Of a DNA stretch of 64,000 nucleotides, positions 37,257 to 45,444 are shown piece after piece. The position numbers and the translations under genes are program-made. Every line of letters begins with the position of its first letter. Position 1 is the stretch's first letter. Origin of the DNA: Tessaracoccus lapidicaptus (lineage in GTDB: Bacteria > Actinomycetota > Actinomycetes > Propionibacteriales > Propionibacteriaceae); NCBI RefSeq assembly GCF_001693815.1, contig NZ_MBQD01000002.1:62001-126000 (forward strand), written 5' to 3'. Below the pieces are notes generated by a model. It made no database searches, had not been told where the DNA came from, and was given only the letters and a program-made list of their open reading frames with translations.

Positions 37257-37430
37257 GGTGTCCTCCCACCGGGTATCCGATGGTCAGGGGAAGAGCGCTG
37301 CGGCGGGCGCGGGCGGGGCGGGCGTCGGGGCTGCTCGAGAGCCACCGGACTAGCTACTTTACGCCTGAGCGCCTCGCACCGGAAGGGGCTCGACGGTTTG
37401 GCGTCCGGGCCCGCGGGGTATCGCCCCACT

Positions 37431-38540
37431 ATGTCTCCTGACCAGAAGTTCGCCGACGGCTCGGAGCCCGAGTCGGTCGACCAGACCCGCGACAAGGCCG
37501 CGACCGCGCCCCACCCGGAGGATCCCCGCAAGCCCGACTCGCCGTCGGATCTCGCGAAGCCGTCGTGGCGGTATGCGCTGCGCCGGGCGCTGTCGGAGTT
37601 CTCCAAGGACCACGTCACTGACCTGGCGGCCAGCCTCACGTACTTCGCCGTCCTGTCGCTGTTCCCGATGCTGCTGGCGCTCGTGTCGCTGCTGGGCGTG
37701 TTCGGGCGCGGCGAACAGACGGTCGAGGGCATCAACCGCTGGATCGAGACCTACGCGCCGGCCGAGCTCTCCGCGCTGCTGAGCGACACCATCACCGGAC
37801 TTGCGGGCCAGACCGGAGCCGGGCTCGCGCTCGTCACGGGCCTGGCGGGCGCGCTATGGGCCGCGTCGGGCTACGTCGGAGCGTTCTCGCGCGCGATGAA
37901 CCGCATCTACGAGGTGGAGGAGGGGCGGCCGATCTGGAAGCACAAGCCCCAGATGCTCGCCCTGACGTTTGTGCTGGTCCTCCTCATGGCGGTCATCGTG
38001 TTCGCGCTCCTGCTGTCCGGGGACCTGGCCGACACCGTCGGCGCGTTCATCGGCCTGGCCGACACCACCGTCCTGCTGTGGAACATCGCCAAGTGGCCGG
38101 TGGTCGTCGCGCTGGCTGTCCTCGCCGTCGCGCTCCTGTACTACTTCACGCCCAACGTGCGGCAGCCGAGGTTCCGCTGGATCAGCGTCGGCGCGGTGGT
38201 GGCGCTCGTGGTGTCGGCGCTGGCGGTCGCGGCGTTCTCGGTCTACGTGGCGAACTTCGCGTCGTACAACGCCACCTACGGGATCATCGGCTCGGTCATC
38301 GTCATGCTGCTGGGCCTGTGGATCATCAACAACGTCCTGTTGTTCGGCGCGGAGATCGACGCCGAGATCGAGCGCGGTCGGCAGCTGCAGGGCGGCATCG
38401 AGGCCGAGGAGACGATCAAGCTCCCGCCCCGCGACACCCGCGCGTCCGAGAAGCTCGCCGACAAGCACGCAGCGTTGGTGGATCGCGGCCGCGAACTGCG
38501 CCTCGAGCACGGGCGGGATCACTCGCGCGACGAGGCCTGA
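37431..38540 (+). CDS. YihY/BrkB family inner-membrane protein
   Basis: A 369-residue membrane protein. A polar N-terminal region (1-45) is followed by HVTDLAASLTYFAVLSLFPMLLALVSLLGVFG, the YihY signature, here cited in part (AASLTYFAVLSLFP). About six helices follow, with TYGIIGSVIVMLLGLWI and LLFGAEIDAEIER near the end. The role is unknown; older names link it to RNase BN, which is wrong. The start ATG 37431 has only a weak ribosome site. It is convergent with the ADP-ribosylglycohydrolase gene, 4 bases away. Confidence 0.9.
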   Translation: MSPDQKFADGSEPESVDQTRDKAATAPHPEDPRKPDSPSDLAKPSWRYALRRALSEFSKDHVTDLAASLTYFAVLSLFPMLLALVSLLGVFGRGEQTVEGINRWIETYAPAELSALLSDTITGLAGQTGAGLALVTGLAGALWAASGYVGAFSRAMNRIYEVEEGRPIWKHKPQMLALTFVLVLLMAVIVFALLLSGDLADTVGAFIGLADTTVLLWNIAKWPVVVALAVLAVALLYYFTPNVRQPRFRWISVGAVVALVVSALAVAAFSVYVANFASYNATYGIIGSVIVMLLGLWIINNVLLFGAEIDAEIERGRQLQGGIEAEETIKLPPRDTRASEKLADKHAALVDRGRELRLEHGRDHSRDEA

Positions 38541-38544
38541 GCAC

Positions 38545-39945
38545 TCAGGCTGCCGGGCCCTGACCGAGGGCCTCGAGGGTGAGGCGGCTGAGGTCGTCGA
38601 CGGTGTAGCCGGGCCAGCCGTGCAGGGATGCGCGCCACTCCGCCGGTACGTGGGAGGCGCCCCACACCGCCCCGGCGAGGGATCCCGCGATGGCCGCGAC
38701 CGTGTCCGTGTCTGCTCCGCCGCGCACGGCGCGCTCGAGGGCGTCGCGGAGATCGGCCGCGCCGGTCACGGCCGCGAGCGCCGCCTGGAACGCCCGGACC
38801 ACCCAGCCGTTCTGGGCGTGGAAGTCGCGGGGATGGGCACCGGGTGCCGTCGCGTCGTCGATGAGGGGGGCCCAGCGGCGGCGACGCTGCTCCGGCACGA
38901 AGGGGAGCCCGACACGCGGGTCGAGCTCCCCGGTCAGGACCGCGTGCCGGATGGCCAGCGACCACAGCACGACGGCGTCGACGTTGTCGTCCTCCCAGTG
39001 CGTGAGCTGCGCGATGCGGGCGGCGGCGTCGACCAGATCTCGCTCCGCGCCCTGCGCCAGGTAGGCCAGCGCGACGGGGCCGGTACGCATGAGCGAGCCG
39101 TTGCCGCCGCTCCGCCCGGCGGCGTCATGCACGGCGCGCGCCCGGCCCCGCATGAAGTCCTCCGTGACGGCGGCCGGGCCGGTCGCCTCGATGCCCGCCA
39201 GGACGGCACGGGTCTGGGCGCCCACGTCGCGCGCGTCGCGCGACCACTCCCACCACCGGCGGACGATGTGGGCGAGGACCTCGGGGTCGCGGAGGGAGTC
39301 GCCGCGGGCGATGGCCTCGAGGATCGGCATCGCCATGGACGTGTCGTCGGTCCACTCACCAGGGGCGTGGCCGAAGGTGCCGACGCCGAAAGCGGGCGTG
39401 ACCTCGTCGGACAGGGGCGGACCGAACTCGTACGGCGCGCCGAGGGCGTCGCCGGCGGCCGAAGCGACCACGACCCCCGCTGCCCGATCCGCGACCCGGC
39501 CGTCAGCGCCGAGCGGCACGGATCCGGGCGTGGCGTCCGAGGCGGGGAGCCGCTCCAGGAACGACGCCGGCAGCGCGACGTTCCCCGGCGCCCCGGCGAA
39601 CAGCGGCGCGACGTCGTCGGGCGTGTACCCCGCGATCCCGCACCCGATCTCCGTGACCAGGAACACCTCGTTGCGGTGCGCGGCGGCGTAGGCCAGGAAG
39701 TCCGCGACCTCGCGCGCCAGCACGTCGAGCCCGCTCATGGAGTCGACGGCGTAGCTGCGGCCCTGCGGACCGTGGCCCTGTCCCCAGACCGCGCCGAACC
39801 GGTCCATCGCGAACCGCGCGGCACCCCCGCCGTGCGCGCCCGCGGCGTTGGAGCCGAACACGAACACCTCGTCGGGCGCGAGCGACGAGATCCGCGCGGA
39901 GGCGACGAGCCGGCCCGCGTCGTCCGGGAAGGTGTTGGGCGTCAC
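38545..39945 (-). CDS. Macro-like (A1S_2505-type) domain fused to ADP-ribosylglycohydrolase
   Basis: A 466-residue fusion. Residues 15-130 resemble the small macro-domain-like family of phage-associated A1S_2505 proteins: DEVFVFGSNAAGAHGGGAA, then GRSYAVDSM and TEIGCGIAGYTPDDVAPLF. Residues 155-455 are a DraG-type hydrolase: VVASAAGDALGAPYEFG, GEWTDDTSMA and RGGADTDTVAAIAGSLAGA, with the Asp residues that hold two Mg2+. Such enzymes remove ADP-ribose from proteins, DNA or small molecules; two ADP-ribose-handling domains in one chain suggest efficient clearance. GTG 39945 follows TGGAGGACC. It lies 191 bases downstream of the HNH/ATPase/patatin operon, separated by a family B element, so a link to that operon is possible but unproven. 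Confidence 0.82.
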   Translation of the reverse strand: MTPNTFPDDAGRLVASARISSLAPDEVFVFGSNAAGAHGGGAARFAMDRFGAVWGQGHGPQGRSYAVDSMSGLDVLAREVADFLAYAAAHRNEVFLVTEIGCGIAGYTPDDVAPLFAGAPGNVALPASFLERLPASDATPGSVPLGADGRVADRAAGVVVASAAGDALGAPYEFGPPLSDEVTPAFGVGTFGHAPGEWTDDTSMAMPILEAIARGDSLRDPEVLAHIVRRWWEWSRDARDVGAQTRAVLAGIEATGPAAVTEDFMRGRARAVHDAAGRSGGNGSLMRTGPVALAYLAQGAERDLVDAAARIAQLTHWEDDNVDAVVLWSLAIRHAVLTGELDPRVGLPFVPEQRRRRWAPLIDDATAPGAHPRDFHAQNGWVVRAFQAALAAVTGAADLRDALERAVRGGADTDTVAAIAGSLAGAVWGASHVPAEWRASLHGWPGYTVDDLSRLTLEALGQGPAA

Positions 39946-40010
39946 TGCGGTCCTCCAGGTATGGGTGGGCTCAGGGGAGGACTCCATTCTCGCCCCGTCG
40001 GCCGTGCCCG

Positions 40011-40105
40011 GATGGGTTTGAGCAGATGGCACGACTCGTGGCCAGGCCGACGCTCAGCCCACGCGGGCCGACCACGTTGAGCAGTGCCATCTGCTCAAAC
40101 CCATC
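40011..40105. repeat. Family B palindromic element, copy 2
   Basis: Perfect 22-base inverted repeats (40011-40032 and 40084-40105) beginning GATGGGTTTGAGCAG and ending CTCAAACCCATC enclose 51 bases, the same spacing as copy 1. The inside shares a GCTC-GC-CACGCG pattern with copy 1. It lies 66 bases upstream of the ADP-ribosylglycohydrolase start. Confidence 0.85.
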
Positions 40106-40136
40106 CGCCCGGCGGCACCGACACGAACCAGCCCAG

Positions 40137-42272
40137 TCACGACGTCGCGGGGGGCGGCGACGGCGGGTCGTCGGAGGCGTCGAGGCCGGCCGCGGTGCCG
40201 TCGTCGGGTACCAGCCGCAGCCGCGGCGCCGGCTGGGGCGCGGGCGGCATCGGCGCGGCCCCCCAGGCGTCGGCCAGGCCCGCCAGCTGGCCCGTCTTCT
40301 CGTTGAGCGACTCCCGCTGCGCGTTCGTCAGCCGGTACGACGGCAGCTCGGCGTCCGCGCCGGGCCCGGCCAGGTCGGGGTACGGCGTGCCGCCGGGAGA
40401 CGCGTCGCGGTAGCTGCGGTTCCACGCCCCCTGCCAGCCCGCCAGGCCCGACGCCGCGGTCCGGAACCGGATCCAGCGGTGGTTGTCCCAGCCGCGGGCG
40501 GGCACGACGCCGGGCCGCTCGCCCGCGAACACGTCGACCAGCTTCACCGCGCCCAGTCGGCCGCGCTCGGCGAGGTCGCGCACGACGTCCGGCGGCATCG
40601 ACAGGTTCATCCCGCCCTCGGACTCGTCGTGGTGGACGGTGACGATGCGGTCGCGGTATCCCGGCATCACCATCTGCGCGGCGTCGACCCACTCACGCGC
40701 GGTGTGCACCATGAGCATGCCGAACGACGCCCACGCGCCGAGACCCGCGGTCGGCAGCGGGAACCACGGTCGCTGCAGGCCGCCCGCGTTGGCCGTGGGC
40801 AGATAGCTGTTCTGGGACTGGTCCGGCGACTTCTCCCGCCCCGGAGGGAACGGACCGAGGTTGAACGCGAACGTCGGATGCTTGGGCAGCGGCGAGTCGA
40901 AGAAGTGCACCGGCAGGTTCGCGCACAGCCCGCCGTCGGTGAACCACACCGGCGAGAACGTCGGTGCCGGGAGTACCGCCAGCGCCTGCTCGACGGTGCC
41001 GTCCGGGTTGGCGCGACGCCAGCGCGCGGCCTCGTCCACGGCGCGCCAGTTCGACGGCTGGGTGAAGTCGATGGACCAGAGCCGGACCGCCGCGATGAGG
41101 ACGGGGAAGCTGAGGGACATGCGAGTCGCGACGATCACCGGCAGGTCGTCGGGGGACGGCCACGGGCGGAGTCGCCCGGCCTGTGCGCGGCGGAGCTGGG
41201 TGTCGAAGGGGGTCGCTCGGGTCAGGGGATCGACGCCTGCGGCGTCGGCTTCGAGACTCGCCCGGACGGCTGCGCCGTCGGGCGCGACCTCAGCGAGCGG
41301 GGTGGCGTCGGCTTCGAGACTCGCCCGGACGGCTGCGCCGTCGGGCGCGACCTCAGCGAGCGGGGTGCCGTCGGGCGCGACCGCTGCGAGCGGGGTGCTG
41401 TCGGGCGCGACCTCAGCGAGCGGGTTCTCCATCCACGCGACCACGTCCTCGGGGAACAGGCGGCGGAACTCGTCGGGGTCGAACCAGAACTCGCCCGTGG
41501 TCCACGGCATCGCCATCGGCTGGTGCCGGGTGAGATTGGTCGTCATCACGCGCAGCGTCACGCCGGCGCGGCGCAGGTCCCCGAACGTCAGCGGCGCGTC
41601 GCCCGGGCCGCGCCCGGCCAGTGACTGGATCTTCTCGTACAGCCACGGCGTGAGCGCGGTCGCGCCGCCGGCGCCGTCGCCCTCCATGCCCGTGCACATG
41701 CCGAAGCCGTCGCCCGCCACCCGCGCAAACGTCCGCAGCGCCCCGACCAGGACCCCCACCGCCGCGCCGATCACGAGCAGCAGCAGCCCACCGACCACTC
41801 CCGCGACCGTCGCGACACCCTCGCCCAACAGGCTCACCACCACCAGCACCAACCCCACGAGGGAACCGGCGAGGGCCTCCTTCCAGAAGCTGCCCAGCAG
41901 ACCCCGCACCAGGGCGCCGACCTTCCCGCCCTCAGCCCCCGCGACAGCGAACAGCAGCCGGAACAGCGGCGCCGCCGTCGCCGTCGGCTGGAAGAACGAC
42001 GCCAGCGTCGAGTGCCCGTCGGGCCCGACGGCGGCCAGCTCGTCGGGCATCGCGTCGAGCTCCTCGAAGCCCCCGGTCTGCCGTCCGAGTTCCGCGGCGG
42101 CAGCGGCGGCCGCCGCGATCGCCCCGGCGGACGCCCCGCCGACCGAGCTCAACCGGTAGGTCTGCGCGAGCTCCGCGACGGCGCGCGGATAGATCACGCC
42201 GCTGGTGATGCCGCCCTTCATGACGATGTCGCAGGTCAGCGACGGCGCGGCGTACGGGCTGGGTGTGGTCAT
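40137..42272 (-). CDS. Membrane-anchored patatin-like phospholipase, third gene of the HNH/ATPase operon
   Basis: A 711-residue lipase. The patatin domain starts at once: DIVMKGGITSGVIYP (oxyanion loop), nucleophile Ser48 in GGASAG, and the catalytic Asp446 in FTDGGLCANLP. Between them are two strongly hydrophobic segments (about 130-150 and 155-178), so the enzyme is probably tethered in the membrane it attacks. Residues 285-345 are in-frame repeats of PLAEVAPDGAAVRASLEAD. Bacterial patatins serve as membrane-degrading effectors in several anti-phage systems. The ATG overlaps the stop of the HNH gene (ATGA), so its product should be made together with the nuclease proteins. I infer an effector role; a housekeeping lipase is the alternative. 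Confidence 0.85.
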   Translation of the reverse strand: MTTPSPYAAPSLTCDIVMKGGITSGVIYPRAVAELAQTYRLSSVGGASAGAIAAAAAAAAELGRQTGGFEELDAMPDELAAVGPDGHSTLASFFQPTATAAPLFRLLFAVAGAEGGKVGALVRGLLGSFWKEALAGSLVGLVLVVVSLLGEGVATVAGVVGGLLLLVIGAAVGVLVGALRTFARVAGDGFGMCTGMEGDGAGGATALTPWLYEKIQSLAGRGPGDAPLTFGDLRRAGVTLRVMTTNLTRHQPMAMPWTTGEFWFDPDEFRRLFPEDVVAWMENPLAEVAPDSTPLAAVAPDGTPLAEVAPDGAAVRASLEADATPLAEVAPDGAAVRASLEADAAGVDPLTRATPFDTQLRRAQAGRLRPWPSPDDLPVIVATRMSLSFPVLIAAVRLWSIDFTQPSNWRAVDEAARWRRANPDGTVEQALAVLPAPTFSPVWFTDGGLCANLPVHFFDSPLPKHPTFAFNLGPFPPGREKSPDQSQNSYLPTANAGGLQRPWFPLPTAGLGAWASFGMLMVHTAREWVDAAQMVMPGYRDRIVTVHHDESEGGMNLSMPPDVVRDLAERGRLGAVKLVDVFAGERPGVVPARGWDNHRWIRFRTAASGLAGWQGAWNRSYRDASPGGTPYPDLAGPGADAELPSYRLTNAQRESLNEKTGQLAGLADAWGAAPMPPAPQPAPRLRLVPDDGTAAGLDASDDPPSPPPATS
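41239..41430 (-). repeat. In-frame tandem repeat inside the patatin gene
   Basis: A 63-base unit (41242-41304, 41305-41367) occurs twice, followed by two shortened 30-base units. It encodes 21-residue blocks such as PLAEVAPDGAAVRASLEAD. The reading frame is kept. The unit is rich in GACTCG and CCTCAGCGAGCGG, reminiscent of intergenic actinobacterial repeats, so insertion of such a repeat into the gene is possible. Confidence 0.7.
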
Positions 42273-43117
42273 CGGGGCTCCTTCGGTCCGAACAGCCGGT
42301 CGTGGTAGCTGATCACCACCTGGCGGCACATGGCGCTGTAGGGGGCGTGGTCGTCGACGAAGCGGCTCACCTCGGCGAGGCGCCGCTCGTATTGCGCAAG
42401 CAAGGCAGGGTCGTCGGGGTGCCGGGCGACGTTCTCCCTCGCCTCGACGACGGTCTCCAGGTGGGCGACGAGGTCGAGGAGGCGGTCGCGGCGGGCGGCG
42501 CGCAGCCCGCGACGCTGCAGCGCGCATACGGCGATGGTCGCCTCGCCCTTCGCGCTGCCGCGCCGGGGCCGGACCCAGCCGTCGTCGACGGTACCCGTGC
42601 CCCACACGAACTCCAGGTGCTTCTCGGGATAGTCGAGGTAGGGGTGCAGCAGCAGCCGCTTCTCGCGCTTCTCGCCGCCGGGCGTGGTGGCGCGCGACGC
42701 CTCCGACGCCAGCGGGAACGCGTTGGCCTTGCCGGCGGTGCGGGTGTCGTCGGGCAGGTCCTGCTTGCGGGGGCTGTTGCAGTCGGTGCACGACGGCAGC
42801 AGGTTGGTCCACTCGCTGGCCAGCCAGTAGTAGCCCGGGGGGACCCGCTTCCCGCCGATGGTCACCTCGCCCTTGGGGCGGTAGTGCTCGATGGCGACCG
42901 GCTGGGTCGCGGCGTAGTACGTCTCGCAGTAGGCGCACTTGCCGCCGAACGCCTTCTCCAGCTCCGCCCGGATGTCGGGGTTCTTGTAGACCTTGTAGTC
43001 GTCGTACTTCGTGGTGCCGTCCCAGGCCGCGTAGAAGTCGAGGGCGGCCTGGCGCTCGTCGAGGGCCTTCTTCTGCGACAGGCTCGTCGGCGCCGCGGGC
43101 CGCTTCACCCGGCGCAT
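42269..43117 (-). CDS. HNH endonuclease, PtuB-like, second gene of the HNH/ATPase operon
   Basis: A 282-residue protein. The HNH core has two zinc knuckles: CAYCETYYAATQPVAIEHYRPK, quoted in part (CAYCE, AIEHYRPKG), then YYWLASEWTNLLPSCTDCN. The spacing and the CxYCE / EHxRPK / WxNLxPSCxxCN pattern are those of PtuB, the nuclease of Septu and of some retron systems. The rest is helical. I chose ATG 43117, which overlaps the stop of the ATPase gene by one base (TGATG); a longer frame would add 10 residues. Its stop overlaps the patatin start. It probably cuts DNA or RNA on command of the ATPase. Confidence 0.85.
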   Translation of the reverse strand: MRRVKRPAAPTSLSQKKALDERQAALDFYAAWDGTTKYDDYKVYKNPDIRAELEKAFGGKCAYCETYYAATQPVAIEHYRPKGEVTIGGKRVPPGYYWLASEWTNLLPSCTDCNSPRKQDLPDDTRTAGKANAFPLASEASRATTPGGEKREKRLLLHPYLDYPEKHLEFVWGTGTVDDGWVRPRRGSAKGEATIAVCALQRRGLRAARRDRLLDLVAHLETVVEARENVARHPDDPALLAQYERRLAEVSRFVDDHAPYSAMCRQVVISYHDRLFGPKEPR

Positions 43118-45162
43118 CAGTCGCCGCCCGGCAGGTACTGGCGCCACAGGTCGGCCAGCTTGGCGTTCACCTCGGCGCTGGTGGGGGCGGCGGCGTCGCC
43201 GGACTCGCGGCGCTGCGCGATGTAGCCGGCGGCCGACGTCAGCAGCAGCCGCTCCCGCTCCGTGGTGCCGAACTGCTCGAGCTCGTCGAGCCGCGCCCGG
43301 ACGCGGCCGAGGCGCTCAGCCTGCTCCGCCGTCGGATGTTTGAGGCCCATGAGGCGGTAGTAGCTCTCCCACAGCTCGGCCACCTCTGGGTCGTCGGTCG
43401 AGCCCAACCCGAAGTGCTCGGAAGTGAGGAGCTGGTCGACGCGCATGCCCGTGACGGGCGGGAGGTCGGAGAGGGAGACGATGTCGCCCTCGCTGTTGCG
43501 GCGCATGACGACGACCTCGCCGTCGACGATGCCCCGCAGGCACAGCGGGTCGTGGGTCGTGACGATGAACTGGATACGCGGCATCAGGTTGCGCATCGCG
43601 GTGACGATTCGCAGCCGCCACCGCGGGTGGAGATGGGCGCCGATCTCGTCGATCAGCACGATCCCCTCCGCGAGCGCCGACTGCGTCCACAGCCGCATCG
43701 TGGAGCGGAGAATGTCGCAGGCCATCACCACCATCGACTGGTAGCCGTCGCTCAGCGTGCCGATGTCCGAGCGGGTGCGGCCCTGCTTGAGGACCACACG
43801 GTCGCGGTGGCGGATGAGCTCGGCGTCGTGGTCGAGGGCGAGCATCTCGTGGATGCCGCTGGCGACGTCGTCGTAGGTGTCCTCGTCGAGGGAGAGCAGC
43901 CAGGTGGTGGGATCCGTGAGCGGGGCGACGGGGTCGAAGAGGTTGTCGACCCGCACCACGCGGTTGTCGTCGAGGGGCGACGGCGTGCGCGGCAGAAGGC
44001 GGGTGGCACCGTAGCCGAGCAGCAGCGCCGGGACCGGTTCGGGGCCGTGGAAGTCCTGCTCGCCCTTCGCCCACTCGAGGCGGAGCGGCTCCTGCCGGCC
44101 GGAGAGGTAGACCTCGACGAGGCCCTTGCGGGCGCCGTCGCGGAGGTAGCGGCGGGCGTCGATGCCGAGCTGGCGGCGCTGCTGGCCGCCCATCAACGTC
44201 AGCGCGATGGCGTGCAGCACCGAGCTCTTGCCGCAGCCGTTCTCGCCGAGGAGCACCGTCCAGGGGCCGCGGTCGCTGGTGGAGCGGGCGAGGTCGATCT
44301 CGAGGTCGCGGACGGGGCGGAAGTTGCGGATGACGACGCGCTCGATCCACTGCGTCGCCTGGTAGTAGTTGCCGCGCTGGGGCGCCGCCATGGCGACGTT
44401 GAGGTCGTAGGCGGGGGCGCCCGGCTCGGCGCCGGCCATGGGCGGGAGGTCGGGGCCTTGGGGTCGGGGTGGTGGCGCGGGCGGTGTCGCGGCGTCGGGG
44501 GTGCCCGCCCCGGGGGCTGCGCCGTCGGGGGCGGCTGCTGCGTGGGCATCGAGCTGCCGGTGCAGGGCGGCGAACGCCGGGCCAGGGGCGCCCAGCGCGG
44601 CGAGCCGGGCCTTGACGAGGAAGTCGCGGTTGAGGGCGAGGATGTCGATGGTGGCGCGGCCGCGGTCGGTCAGGGCCGTGACGGTGCCGTCGGGCTGGTA
44701 GCGCAGGTGCTCGTCGGGGTCGTCGTCGAGGGGATCGAGGAGAAGTGGAAGCTCGGCGTCGAGCGGTTGGCGTGCCGCCGCGCGCGGCCCGTCGACGGGG
44801 AAGCGCGTCCCGCGGGAGCGGACGCAGTCGGCGCAGGCGGGGTAGAGGTTGTCCCACTCATACGTGAGCCACCAGTAGGCGGTCAGGGCGATGACGCCGT
44901 CGGTGCCGACGGCGCCCCACGTGGGTCGGTGGTGGGCGACGACCGCCGCGTCCGGACCCTCCGCCTCCAGCGCGCGCTCGCAGTAGGCGCAGGTGCCGTT
45001 CGTCATGCGAAGCAACGAATCCAGGATTTCGGGGTGGTGGAGGACGGGGTCCAATTCAGGGCCGCGGGAGCGCTTCTGCCGCCAGGCGCGCGCGGTCTCC
45101 TCCGTGAGCCGCTCCGCGGCGGCGCCGAGAACGTCGGGTTGAGCGGGTCGTCGGAGCCTCAT
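43117..45162 (-). CDS. PtuB-like HNH nuclease fused to AAA/ABC-type ATPase (PtuA-like), first gene of the operon
   Basis: A 681-residue fusion. Residues 55-125 form an HNH nuclease (CAYCERALE at 58-66, HHRPTWG at 77, WDNLYPACADC at 103-113). A Pro-rich linker (210-245) leads to an SMC/ABC-like ATPase: Walker A GENGCGKSS (306-314), signature LSDGYQS (470-476), Walker B GIVLIDEIGAHLHP (500-513) and TTHDP (535-539). This is the PtuA type of ATPase of Septu defence, which forms large complexes with PtuB. Normally the two are separate; here one HNH domain is fused and a second HNH protein follows. It is the first gene of a three-gene operon with overlapping ends. GGGGGTG precedes the ATG. Confidence 0.87.
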   Translation of the reverse strand: MRLRRPAQPDVLGAAAERLTEETARAWRQKRSRGPELDPVLHHPEILDSLLRMTNGTCAYCERALEAEGPDAAVVAHHRPTWGAVGTDGVIALTAYWWLTYEWDNLYPACADCVRSRGTRFPVDGPRAAARQPLDAELPLLLDPLDDDPDEHLRYQPDGTVTALTDRGRATIDILALNRDFLVKARLAALGAPGPAFAALHRQLDAHAAAAPDGAAPGAGTPDAATPPAPPPRPQGPDLPPMAGAEPGAPAYDLNVAMAAPQRGNYYQATQWIERVVIRNFRPVRDLEIDLARSTSDRGPWTVLLGENGCGKSSVLHAIALTLMGGQQRRQLGIDARRYLRDGARKGLVEVYLSGRQEPLRLEWAKGEQDFHGPEPVPALLLGYGATRLLPRTPSPLDDNRVVRVDNLFDPVAPLTDPTTWLLSLDEDTYDDVASGIHEMLALDHDAELIRHRDRVVLKQGRTRSDIGTLSDGYQSMVVMACDILRSTMRLWTQSALAEGIVLIDEIGAHLHPRWRLRIVTAMRNLMPRIQFIVTTHDPLCLRGIVDGEVVVMRRNSEGDIVSLSDLPPVTGMRVDQLLTSEHFGLGSTDDPEVAELWESYYRLMGLKHPTAEQAERLGRVRARLDELEQFGTTERERLLLTSAAGYIAQRRESGDAAAPTSAEVNAKLADLWRQYLPGGD

Positions 45163-45263
45163 AGGCGCACCCCCTTGTTGGTGGGGATTATTGCGGCGAC
45201 CGGGCTAGCGGGGAAGAGGCAGGACGGTCTGGAGTGGGATGTGGGCTCCGAGTGGTCCTGTGT

Positions 45264-45344
45264 GCCGGCAAGTTTCTCGCCGTGGGGCTTTCTCTGTGCA
45301 TATGCACGGAAGAAGCCCCACAGCGAGAAATGTGACGCGCCGGC
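45264..45344. repeat. Family D hairpin, copy 2
   Basis: Nested inverted repeats: GCCGGC (45264/45339), TTTCTCGC/GCGAGAAA (45273-45280, 45323-45330) and GTGGGGCTT/AAGCCCCAC (45282-45290, 45313-45321) around GTGCATATGCAC (45296-45307), with 5-base gaps on both sides as in copy 1. Here it lies between divergent genes, so it is not simply a terminator. Confidence 0.85.
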
Positions 45345-45349
45345 GACAT

Positions 45350-45366
45350 GCGACCTAGGTCCATGG
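45350..45366. repeat. Family F 17-base repeat, copy 2
   Basis: Identical to 31401-31417 (GCGACCTAGGTCCATGG, palindromic core GACCTAGGTC). It lies 79 bases upstream of the surface-protein start, directly after the family D hairpin, where it could be a regulator site. Confidence 0.55.
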
Positions 45367-45444
45367 CCCGGCCGAGCCGGGGTCCGACATCGTGGTGGCG
45401 GGCCCTGCGAGCGACGGGGCAGCGCCACGGCGAGGGGACCGGAG

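Noticed and set aside
34542-37430. Long plus-strand open frame running into the YihY gene
   Set aside because: The first 960 codons are Arg/Pro-rich and lie opposite lycopene cyclase and the GHL10 gene; only the part from 37431 is YihY.
43336-45444. Plus-strand frame upstream of the surface protein
   Set aside because: It is antisense to the HNH-ATPase gene; the real start is ATG 45445 with a ribosome site and signal peptide.
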